NCBI GenBank assembly: GCA_903933475.1
Contig: CAIZKE010000042.1
Location: forward strand, 1 to 12,274
DNA length: 12,274 bases
Origin: an uncultured Alphaproteobacteria bacterium
Lineage (GTDB): Bacteria; Pseudomonadota; Alphaproteobacteria; Caulobacterales; Caulobacteraceae
Direction: 5' to 3'
The translations under genes and the position numbers were made by a program. Of the stretch, positions 6,150 to 12,274 are shown in pieces; position 1 is the first letter of the stretch; the number at the start of each line of letters is the position of its first letter. Below the pieces are notes generated by a model that saw nothing but the letters and a program-made list of their open reading frames with translations, made no database searches and was not told the DNA's origin.

Positions 6150-7301
6150 GGCGGTCTCGTCGGTGAAGGTCAGGCCCGCACGGGCGGCCAGGCGCTCGAT
6201 CAGGGGCACGCCCAGGGCCGCCCCCGGGGTCCAGACACCGCCCGCCGTCGCCGGGGTGCGAATGAGCTGGATTGCCGTCTCGGCCATCATCTTTGAGGTC
6301 GAGCCGTAGCCCGGGTCGCGGTCACCCTTGACCGAGACGCGGACCTTTCGCCCGTCCGCGCCGATGCCGACGAACAGGATGTCGTAGAAGCCGTTCTCGC
6401 GCTCCTCGAGGCTGGGCCCCTCGCCCGGCTTCGGGGCGCCGGCGCCGCCGAGGTCCGTGAAGGAGGTGCTGGAGCCCGGCGCCGTGACGGACATCTCGTC
6501 GTAGGCGAAGTCCGCCCCCCAGGGATGGCCCTGCAGGAAGTTCGACCGGTGGACGTTCTTGGTATTGATGGCCGCCATCATGAAGGGGCCGACCTCGGCG
6601 CCGACGTCCTCGTCGAAGGCCGTCTCATTGCCCGAAGGTTGGGCCGGGCCGATGAAGCCGGGCGTCAGGGCGAAGGGGTCCATCATCAGCTGGAACAGGG
6701 CAGGATTGCGCCGGATGGCATCCATGGTGGCCGCGCCACTGGCGGCGGTGCCGCCGGACAGACCGCCACGCATGTTCCGTACACGGCCTTTCACCCGCGG
6801 GACGGGGTGGCCGAGTCGGCGCTTGGCCGTCTCTTCGGCGAACAGGACGCCCAGCTCGAACGGGATGGAGTCGAAGCCGCAGGAGAAGAGGATACGCGCG
6901 CCCGAGGCCCGGGCGGCCTCATGGTTGGCGGCGACCATCTCAGCCATCCAGTTGGACTCCCCGCACAGGTCCACATAGTCGGTCCCCGCCTCGACGCAGG
7001 CGGCGACGAGGTCGGAACCATAGAGCTGGTAGGGCCCGACGGTGGTCACGATGACCTTTGCGCGGCGCACCATGGCGCTCAGCTGGGCCGGGTCATTGGC
7101 GTCGCAGACGACCAGAGGCGTGGAGGCCGGGGCGCCGACCAGGTCGCGGACCTCAGCCAGCTTGTCCGCTGAACGGCCGGCCATGGCCCAGGAGACCTCG
7201 CCCCCCGGCGGCTGGGTGCGAACCAGGTGCTCGGCCACGAGGCGGCCGGTAAAGCCGGTGGCCCCATAGACGATGATGTCGAATTCCGCGTCGGTCCGCA
7301 T
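6147..7301 (-). CDS. Saccharopine dehydrogenase-like NAD(P)-binding oxidoreductase
   Basis: A 384-residue soluble oxidoreductase of the saccharopine dehydrogenase-like/trans-acting enoyl reductase group (relatives: human SCCPDH, mycobacterial Rv2449c and Rv2953). An N-terminal Rossmann domain starts with IIVYGATGFTGRLVAEHL (dinucleotide loop GATGFTG at residues 13-19). Further family motifs are VGPYQLYG (88-95), YVDLCGE (109-115) and CGFDSIPFELGV (141-152). The ATG at 7301-7299 begins just before the Rossmann strand and has an AGGGAGAG ribosome site (7313-7306); longer in-frame starts reach into the methyltransferase gene and lack homology. It lies 46 bp downstream of the methyltransferase, probably as an operon. 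No lysine-pathway or polyketide gene is nearby, so neither saccharopine nor phenolic lipid metabolism should be assumed; the substrate is unknown. Confidence 0.87.
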   Translation of the reverse strand: MRTDAEFDIIVYGATGFTGRLVAEHLVRTQPPGGEVSWAMAGRSADKLAEVRDLVGAPASTPLVVCDANDPAQLSAMVRRAKVIVTTVGPYQLYGSDLVAACVEAGTDYVDLCGESNWMAEMVAANHEAARASGARILFSCGFDSIPFELGVLFAEETAKRRLGHPVPRVKGRVRNMRGGLSGGTAASGAATMDAIRRNPALFQLMMDPFALTPGFIGPAQPSGNETAFDEDVGAEVGPFMMAAINTKNVHRSNFLQGHPWGADFAYDEMSVTAPGSSTSFTDLGGAGAPKPGEGPSLEERENGFYDILFVGIGADGRKVRVSVKGDRDPGYGSTSKMMAETAIQLIRTPATAGGVWTPGAALGVPLIERLAARAGLTFTDETA

Positions 7302-7347
7302 GGGTCTCTCCCTGTCTGATAGGAGGGGTATGCCTCCTCCCGGGTCG

Positions 7348-7992
7348 TCAGCCAAGCCGTCGGCGCGCCAACCAGACCGAATGTCCGCCGCAGTCCGGAT
7401 CCTCAGGCGTGAACCGGAGGACCTCGAAGCCCTGTTTTGCCAGCAGGTCACGGTACTCTGCGGGGGACAGGCTGGCATGGTGCAGGGGATCGCCACCGAA
7501 AACCCCCATGGCGGTCCCCGCCTCCGGGCCGGAGGTGAACATCAGCCTGGCGCCCGGCGCGGCGTGGGCACCGAAGACCGGGAAGAGGGCCCTCTGGTCA
7601 TCGTGCGTCAGGTGGAACAGGCTGTCCCACGCCAGGAGGACGTCAAAGGTCTGTCCGAGATCCAGGCCGCGCATGTCCGCGCAGAGCCAGGTCCCGGCAG
7701 GAAGGCGGTGGCGCGCGCGTGCGACCGCGGGCGCCGAGCCGTCGACGCCGGTCACAGCGAAGCCGCGGTCCAGGAACCAGGCGCCGAGGGGCCGCCCCGT
7801 CCCGCAACCCAGGTCCAGCACCCTTCCGCCCGGGGGCAGGCCGTCCACCAGGCGCGACAGCCAGGCGTCCTCGATCCGGACCTCCGCCCCCCGGGCCGCA
7901 TCCCAGGCGTCTGCATGGCGGGTATAGAGGTCGATCACGTCCCCCGCGGCGCGGCGGACCTCGGATTCGTCCATCTTGGGGGCGTCGGGCAT
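7348..7992 (-). CDS. Class I SAM-dependent methyltransferase
   Basis: A 214-residue soluble methyltransferase with a Rossmann-like fold (Methyltransf_11/25 type). SAM-binding motif I is RVLDLGCGTGRPLG (57-70). The acidic residue that binds the SAM ribose is D84 in TGVDGSAPAV, followed by LCADMRGLDL (103-112) around the adenine and FDVLLAWDSLFHL (116-128) as motif IV/post-IV. A C-terminal strand ends GGHSVWLARRRLG. The substrate cannot be read from the sequence. The ATG at 7992-7990 is used; a second in-frame ATG six codons later (7974) is equally possible, since neither has a clear ribosome site. It is divergent from the cyclase-like gene and followed by the oxidoreductase. A six-base-pair hairpin, AGGAGG-GGTATG-CCTCCT (7321-7338), sits just after its stop. 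Confidence 0.88.
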   Translation of the reverse strand: MPDAPKMDESEVRRAAGDVIDLYTRHADAWDAARGAEVRIEDAWLSRLVDGLPPGGRVLDLGCGTGRPLGAWFLDRGFAVTGVDGSAPAVARARHRLPAGTWLCADMRGLDLGQTFDVLLAWDSLFHLTHDDQRALFPVFGAHAAPGARLMFTSGPEAGTAMGVFGGDPLHHASLSPAEYRDLLAKQGFEVLRFTPEDPDCGGHSVWLARRRLG

Positions 7993-8163
7993 GGGGCGAG
8001 GCTGACACGGCCCTGCACCGGGCGCCAGACCGCGCAGGGGTCGCCGGAGGCTCCCTTGCAGGCCACAGCTTGCCCGACCGCCCTTGCCGGGGGGGCGGGC
8101 GGAGCCTATCGAGGAAGCTTGAGCTTGCTTCCGCCGTCCCAGCCGTCATCCGGATCGCCACCC
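7993..8163. promoter_or_regulatory. Divergent intergenic region with several short repeats
   Basis: This 171 bp separates the methyltransferase from the sensor/cyclase-like gene. CTTGC occurs at 8055, 8069 and 8083, exactly 14 bases apart, and again at 8124. AGGCTCC (8048-8054) is the inverse of GGAGCCT (8101-8107), and CCGCCC (8078-8083) of GGGCGG (8093-8098), so a folded leader is possible. GGAAGC-TTGAGCTT-GCTTCC (8113-8132) is a further inverted repeat. A weak promoter candidate for the plus-strand gene is TTGCCG (8084-8089), 17 bases, TATCGA (8107-8112). None is strong alone. Confidence 0.35.
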
Positions 8164-10287
8164 ATGCGTCAGTTCAGCCTGCAGACCCGGCTTATCGCCT
8201 TCATCCTGCTCCTGCTCCTGACCTCGGTGGGCGTAGTGGCGGGCCTGGGCTATGCCAGTGCCCGAAGCTCCCTGAAGGCCGCCGCCCTGGCCCAGCTCCA
8301 GGGCGTCCAGACCTCCCGGGTGAAGCTGGTGTCGACCCTTCTCCAGGCCACAAGGAACGAGGTCCTGGCCCTCTCCGGCCTGCCGGAGGTGGGCCAGATG
8401 AGCGCCGAACTCCGGGCCGGCTACAGGGCCCTGGGCGATACGCCGCCGGATGCAGCGACCCGGGCTGCCGTGACGGCCTTCTACACCCGCGACTTCGCGC
8501 CGGCCCTCAGCCGGGGGATCGACGCGACGGTGGAGCCTGAGGACTTCCTGCCAGCCTCGAACGCGGGATGGCGTGCCCAGGCGGCCTATGTGGTCCCATC
8601 GGCGCGGCCCTACACGGGCTCCCAGCCCCTGCCGACGGGCTCAGATTCCACATCATACGGGCGCACGGTGGAGGACACCCACGCGCGGCTTGGGGACATC
8701 CTCCGCCGGTTCGGCTTCGAGAACCTCCTGCTGATTGACCCTGACACCCTTGAGGTCTTCTTCAGCTACCAGGCCAACGCCGCCCTGGGGACCAGCCTGG
8801 AGACCGGCCCCTACGCCTCCAGCAACCTTGCGGAGGCCGCACGGGCGCTCCGGCGCACCCAGAACGTCGATGACTACCGGATGTCGGACTTCGAGTTCTA
8901 CCGGCCCGCCCTGGGCAAGCCCCGGGCCTTCATCGCCACCCCCGTGTTTGATGGTAACCGGCTGGTGGCCATCATGGCCCTGCGCCTGGGCACGACCCAG
9001 ATCGAGGCGGCCCTGTCCAATGACGGCATGGGAAAGACCGGCGAGGTCTTCCTGATCGGTCCCGACAAGCGGCTGCGGACCGAGTCCCGCTTCATGCAGG
9101 AAGACCCCAAGGCCTTCGTCGCCGGCCTGCGCAGTTCCAAGCTCACCACCCACACTGTGGACAAGATCGAACGTCTCGGAACCGCCGTCCTGCTGGCGCC
9201 CCAGTTGGGCGAGGCCTCGGAAGCGGCCCTGACGGGGCGCACCGGGGTGGACGACGACGATGTGGACTACAGGGGCGAGCCGGTCTTCACCGCCTATGGG
9301 CCGGTGGACCTGGACTCCCTGCGCTGGGCGGTCATCGCCCAGGTCGACCAGAAGGAGGCCCTGGCACCCGTCCGCGCCTATGCCGCCCAGGCCCTGGCGG
9401 CGGCGGTCGGCCTGTGCCTGCTGGGCTCCCTGGTCGCCATCGCCTACGCCTCGCGGATCACCCGCCCGATCAGCGCCCTGGCCGCCGCCGCAGAGCGGGT
9501 CGGGCAGGGCGATAGCGACGCCGAGGTCTCGCCGCCGAAGGATCCTGAACTCCGCGCCCTTGGGGACTCCCTCAACCGGATGATCCGAAGCCTGCGGGCG
9601 CAGAAGGCCGAGGTCCAGGCCCAGGCCCAGGAAAGCGAACGCCTGCTCGAGAGCCTGCTTCCAGCCTCCGGCGCCGCCCAGATGCGCGAGGGCGGGCATG
9701 ACACCCCACGATCCTTCGCCGACGTCACCGTGGCCTTCGTCAACCTCTTTGGCCTCGACGATCTGGCCCTGACCCTGGGCGAAGAGGCAGCGCTCAACCT
9801 GCTCAGCGACATGGTCGGCGCCTTTGACGAGGTGGCAGAGGGCCTGGGCGTGGAGAAGGTCCGGACCATCGGCTCGTCCTATCTCGCCGCCTCGGGCCTT
9901 TCGGCTGAACGGCCGGACCACACCCTGCGCATGGTCGAGTTCGCCCGGGAGGCGGTCCGGATCGTGCGCCGGTTCAACGCTGAACGGGGCCTGGAGCTCG
10001 TGGCCGAGGTGGGTATCAACACCGGGCCCGTGACCGGCGGCCTGGTGGGCCGCCGGCGGTTCATCTACGACCTCTGGGGCGACACTGTCCGCCTCGCCCG
10101 GGGCATAGTCTCGGATGGCGAGACCTCCATCCAGGTGACAAAATCGGTCCGCGACCGGGTCCAGGACCTGGTCGATTTCGGGCCCGCCGTCCCCACCGAG
10201 ATCAAGGGCATGGGCCGGATCGAGCTCTATCCCCTGATCGAGGCCGGCACCGCCCACAAAGGTGTGAAACGGGATGGGGGCGCCTGA
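8164..10287 (+). CDS. Membrane sensor with Cache-like, HAMP and degenerate class III adenylate cyclase domains
   Basis: A 707-residue inner-membrane protein built like a receptor adenylate cyclase. TM1 is about residues 9-30. A periplasmic Cache-like sensor domain (about 31-408) carries GMGKTGEVFLIGPDKRLRTE (288-307). TM2 is about 410-431, followed by HAMP (about 430-480) and a coiled linker ending LLESLLP. The cyclase domain (about 518-690) aligns without gaps to family motifs, but key residues differ. VTVAFVNLFGL has N527 for the first metal Asp, VEKVRTIGSSYLAASG has S571 for the second, and YDLWGDTVRLARG has R643 and G647 for the transition-state Asn and Arg. The adenine-selecting K565 and D636 remain. 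Loss of cyclase activity is inferred, not shown. The ATG at 8164 is chosen because it precedes TM1; in-frame sequence upstream is antisense to the methyltransferase. The channel gene follows after one base. Confidence 0.92.
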   Translation: MRQFSLQTRLIAFILLLLLTSVGVVAGLGYASARSSLKAAALAQLQGVQTSRVKLVSTLLQATRNEVLALSGLPEVGQMSAELRAGYRALGDTPPDAATRAAVTAFYTRDFAPALSRGIDATVEPEDFLPASNAGWRAQAAYVVPSARPYTGSQPLPTGSDSTSYGRTVEDTHARLGDILRRFGFENLLLIDPDTLEVFFSYQANAALGTSLETGPYASSNLAEAARALRRTQNVDDYRMSDFEFYRPALGKPRAFIATPVFDGNRLVAIMALRLGTTQIEAALSNDGMGKTGEVFLIGPDKRLRTESRFMQEDPKAFVAGLRSSKLTTHTVDKIERLGTAVLLAPQLGEASEAALTGRTGVDDDDVDYRGEPVFTAYGPVDLDSLRWAVIAQVDQKEALAPVRAYAAQALAAAVGLCLLGSLVAIAYASRITRPISALAAAAERVGQGDSDAEVSPPKDPELRALGDSLNRMIRSLRAQKAEVQAQAQESERLLESLLPASGAAQMREGGHDTPRSFADVTVAFVNLFGLDDLALTLGEEAALNLLSDMVGAFDEVAEGLGVEKVRTIGSSYLAASGLSAERPDHTLRMVEFAREAVRIVRRFNAERGLELVAEVGINTGPVTGGLVGRRRFIYDLWGDTVRLARGIVSDGETSIQVTKSVRDRVQDLVDFGPAVPTEIKGMGRIELYPLIEAGTAHKGVKRDGGA

Positions 10288-10288
10288 C

Positions 10289-11725
10289 ATGACGCCTTCC
10301 GAACTCAGCGGCCTGGCCCTTGGCCCGGCCCTGGCCGTGGGCCTGGGCCTGCCCCTCGTCCTGCTGGTCATGACCGAGGCCATCCAGATCGCTGGACGCC
10401 GGGGCCACCCCGTCGCCGGTCCCCTGCGCTGGACCCGGAACTGGTTCATGCCGGCCCTGGCCCTGGTACTCTTCCTGCGGGTGGCCGTGGGCCTGCCGGG
10501 CTCGAGTCTGCCGGTGCGCCTCGCCGAGACCGTCCTGTGGATCTTCCTGGCGGCGGGCGCCCTCAACTACATCAACAGCCTGGTGTTTGAGGCGGCGGCT
10601 CTGGGAAGCTGGGCAACCCGGGTGCCACGGCTCCTGCGCGACCTGATCCGGATCCTGCTCGTCGGCCTCGCCGGCGCAGTGGTCTATTCCAGCGTCTGGG
10701 GCAAGGACCTGTCGGGCGCCCTGGCCGCCCTCGGTGTCAGCTCAATCGTCGTGGGCCTCGCCCTCCAGGAGCCCCTCGGAAACCTCTTCTCCGGCGTCAT
10801 GCTCCTGATGGAGCGGCCCTTCGAGGTGGGCGACCATATCGAGATCGGCGACGTCTCGGGCGAGGTGAAGGAGATCAACTGGCGCTCCGTCCACCTCAAG
10901 GCCTTTGGTGGGCTGACGCAGGTGGTGCCCAACTCGGTGCTCAACAAGGAGGTCATCACCAACTACTCCCGGCCGCGCCGGATGAGGATGGAGATGATCG
11001 AGGTCTCCTTCAGCTACGATGACGCACCCAACGATGTCCGCCACACCCTCCTTGAGGTTGCCGCAGAGACCCCTGGCGTCCTCTCGACCCCGGCGCCCAT
11101 CGCTGCCACCCTCAACTTCGGCGACTTCGGCATCGCCTACCGCCTGATCTACCGGACCCTCGAAGATGATCGCTGGCCGGTGCGGGGCGAGCTCATGACC
11201 CGGATCTGGTACGCTGCCCGGCGGCGGGGCCTGAACATGCCCTATCCCGTGACGGTCAACCTCGACTACGAGCAGAAGGGCGTCTTCGGGCGCACCCCGC
11301 CCAGGGCCCGGGACCTCCTGGCCGGGCTGGGCCGCTTCCCGGACCTGTCCGGCCTCGCCGAGCACGCCCTCGAGACCCTGGATTTCGCGCGCCAGGAGGT
11401 CCTGTTCCGGGAGGGCGACCTCCTGACGGGCGTGCTGGTCCTCGTCCGGGGCGAAGTCTCCCTGCAGATGGGAGAGGGCGAGGCCGCCATCGAGATCGCC
11501 CGGGCGTCTCCCGGCGAGATCTTCGGTGAGAGCGGCATGTACGGACGCCAGGCTTCAAGCCTGTGCGCCGTCGCCCTGGAGGACTGTCTCGTGGTCCGCA
11601 TGGCACCCGACGCCATCTCGCAGGTCTTCGAGAAGAGCCCGGTCCTGGCGCGGGAGGTGGGGCAGGTGGTTGAGGCGCGCCGCAGCGCTGCCCAGGCCGC
11701 CCGGGAGAGCCGGCGGAAGTCCTGA
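10289..11725 (+). CDS. MscS-type ion channel with C-terminal cyclic-nucleotide-binding domain
   Basis: A 478-residue inner-membrane channel of the MscS superfamily, of the kind called bacterial cyclic-nucleotide-gated channels. Likely membrane helices: about 10-34, 52-68, 80-102, 112-134 and the pore helix 142-172 (LGVSSIVVGLALQEPLGNLF). The MscS beta domain follows with MERPFEVGDHIEIGDVSGEV (174-193) and VVPNSVLNKEVITNYS (212-227). A CNB/Crp-like domain occupies about 350-455, with PGEIFGESGMYGRQASSLCA (408-427) as phosphate-binding cassette. E414 of FGE is present, but the position of the conserved cassette Arg is Ser423; R420 is three residues earlier. The ATG at 10289 is preferred, one base after the upstream stop, with GGGGG at 10276-10280. 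The ATG at 10274 would overlap the upstream gene by 14 bases. Translation is probably coupled to the sensor gene. Confidence 0.92.
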   Translation: MTPSELSGLALGPALAVGLGLPLVLLVMTEAIQIAGRRGHPVAGPLRWTRNWFMPALALVLFLRVAVGLPGSSLPVRLAETVLWIFLAAGALNYINSLVFEAAALGSWATRVPRLLRDLIRILLVGLAGAVVYSSVWGKDLSGALAALGVSSIVVGLALQEPLGNLFSGVMLLMERPFEVGDHIEIGDVSGEVKEINWRSVHLKAFGGLTQVVPNSVLNKEVITNYSRPRRMRMEMIEVSFSYDDAPNDVRHTLLEVAAETPGVLSTPAPIAATLNFGDFGIAYRLIYRTLEDDRWPVRGELMTRIWYAARRRGLNMPYPVTVNLDYEQKGVFGRTPPRARDLLAGLGRFPDLSGLAEHALETLDFARQEVLFREGDLLTGVLVLVRGEVSLQMGEGEAAIEIARASPGEIFGESGMYGRQASSLCAVALEDCLVVRMAPDAISQVFEKSPVLAREVGQVVEARRSAAQAARESRRKS

Positions 11726-11731
11726 TGAGGC

Positions 11732-11750
11732 CTCGGTCTTCAGGACCGGG
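11732..11750 (+). terminator. Weak hairpin after the channel gene
   Basis: CGGTC-TTCAG-GACCG (11734-11748) forms a five-pair stem that extends by a U-G and a C-G pair to 11732-11750, seven bases after the channel's stop codon. No T-run follows on the plus strand, so termination by this hairpin alone is uncertain. The decamer CGGTCTTCAG is repeated directly at 11758-11767, where it covers the nuclease stop codon. Confidence 0.3.
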
Positions 11751-11763
11751 ATATCTGCGGTCT

Positions 11764-12231
11764 TCAGCGGCGTCGTGGGGTCTCAGCCCGGCCCCGTCCG
11801 CCCTCAAGGATACCTGCGGCGCGCATCTGGTCGCCCAGGGCGCGTCCGGCTACCCGGCAGTCGGCAGCCACCCGGTCCCAGCTGCGCCCGCGGGATACGC
11901 AGTCCACCTGGCGTCCGGCGGTGATCCGCCTCAGGGCGTCCCGGGCCTCGCGCCCGCCGGGCGCCTTCAGCTCGGGGGCGTAGAAGTCGGCCAGGCGGAC
12001 CTCCACCCAGTCGGCGCCCCGCCGGGGTCCGACGGCGACGCAGAGGGAATCCCCGTCCCCTACATGCACCACCGGGCCTGAGAAGCGCTCGCCCCGGACG
12101 AGGCTTGCGGGCATGGGCCCCTTCTGTGGCACGGCGCGGCAGGGATCGGCCAGGACCGGCCCAGCCAGGACAAGGAGGAGGCAGAACCCGGCTGCGGGCA
12201 GGAAGGAGGACGGCGGAAAGCGACGATTCAT
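11764..12231 (-). CDS. Secreted staphylococcal-nuclease-like (thermonuclease) protein
   Basis: A 155-residue exported protein of the SNase-like family, which hydrolyses DNA and RNA with Ca2+. The signal peptide is residues 1-28 (MNRR, hydrophobic 10-27, likely cleavage after VLA before DPC). The SNase domain starts at about 52: VVHVGDGDS gives D59 and D61 (equivalents of D19 and D21), VRLADFYAPE gives R79 (R35) and E87 (E43), and SWDRVAADC gives R120 (R87). The position of the calcium ligand D40 is Y84. Cys31, Cys64, Cys111 and Cys125 could form disulfides in the periplasm. The domain is short, ending soon after GDQMRAAGIL. The ATG at 12231-12229 is used; an adjoining TTG one codon earlier is unlikely. 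It converges on the channel gene with a 38 bp gap. Family call is good; activity is uncertain. Confidence 0.83.
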   Translation of the reverse strand: MNRRFPPSSFLPAAGFCLLLVLAGPVLADPCRAVPQKGPMPASLVRGERFSGPVVHVGDGDSLCVAVGPRRGADWVEVRLADFYAPELKAPGGREARDALRRITAGRQVDCVSRGRSWDRVAADCRVAGRALGDQMRAAGILEGGRGRAETPRRR

Positions 12232-12274
12232 CAACCTTGCGCGCCCTATCCCGCTGCCGGGCGCTGGTCTGCGC

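Noticed and set aside
6525..7172. Open frame of 215 codons on the plus strand within the oxidoreductase gene
   Set aside because: Shadow of a gene with clear Rossmann and family motifs on the opposite strand; no recognisable protein.
7321..7338. Terminator between the methyltransferase and the oxidoreductase
   Set aside because: Only six pairs with no T-run on the minus strand, and it directly precedes the oxidoreductase ribosome site, so the two genes more likely share a transcript.
7273..8163. In-frame N-terminal extension of the sensor/cyclase-like protein (297 more residues)
   Set aside because: This stretch is antisense to the methyltransferase and the start of the oxidoreductase, has no recognisable domain, and would put a long segment before an evident N-terminal membrane helix starting at 8164.
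8653..10566. Open frame of about 637 codons on the minus strand, opposite the sensor/cyclase-like gene
   Set aside because: Antisense shadow caused by strong GC bias at third codon positions; no motif, no ribosome site, and it spans two real plus-strand genes.
1..12274. CRISPR array, tRNA/rRNA genes, insertion sequences, prophage genes or a toxin-antitoxin pair
   Set aside because: None seen: no regularly spaced long direct repeats, no cloverleaf or rRNA signatures noticed, and no transposase, integrase or small paired genes.

Overview
This is a high-GC (roughly 70%), densely coded chromosomal stretch that looks like an alphaproteobacterium of the Caulobacterales (Caulobacter/Phenylobacterium/Brevundimonas type). 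The order nfu–tsaB–rimI, a Caulobacter-type GCTANAWC-like -10 box before argG, and a lipoprotein resembling the small CC0125/CC1285 family support this. The assignment is inferred from gene content and style, not from a marker gene. No tRNA, rRNA, CRISPR, phage or transposase gene is visible.

Left part (1-1516, minus strand): a tightly packed three-gene operon runs leftwards, nfu (Fe-S carrier), tsaB (tRNA t6A modification) and rimI (ribosomal protein acetyltransferase, cut by the window edge). A 160 bp divergent spacer separates it from kup (K+ uptake) on the plus strand. After kup come argG (arginine synthesis), a small MAPEG-family membrane protein and a small lipoprotein, all on the plus strand.

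Middle (6035-7992): the lipoprotein converges on a minus-strand pair, an orphan SAM methyltransferase followed by a saccharopine-dehydrogenase-like oxidoreductase. The convergent gap (6035-6149) is almost entirely two mutually inverted hairpin elements with matching ends, each beginning at the stop codon of the gene beside it.

Right part (8164-11725): this is the most interesting segment. A membrane-bound sensor with a Cache-like periplasmic domain, HAMP domain and class III cyclase-like domain is followed after one base by an MscS-type channel carrying a C-terminal cyclic-nucleotide-binding domain. By motif alignment, the cyclase-like domain has lost both metal-binding aspartates and both transition-state residues, and the channel's phosphate-binding cassette lacks its arginine at the usual place. 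The pair therefore looks like a sensor/channel module derived from cAMP signalling that may work without making or binding a cyclic nucleotide in the usual way. A secreted SNase-like nuclease closes the window on the minus strand.
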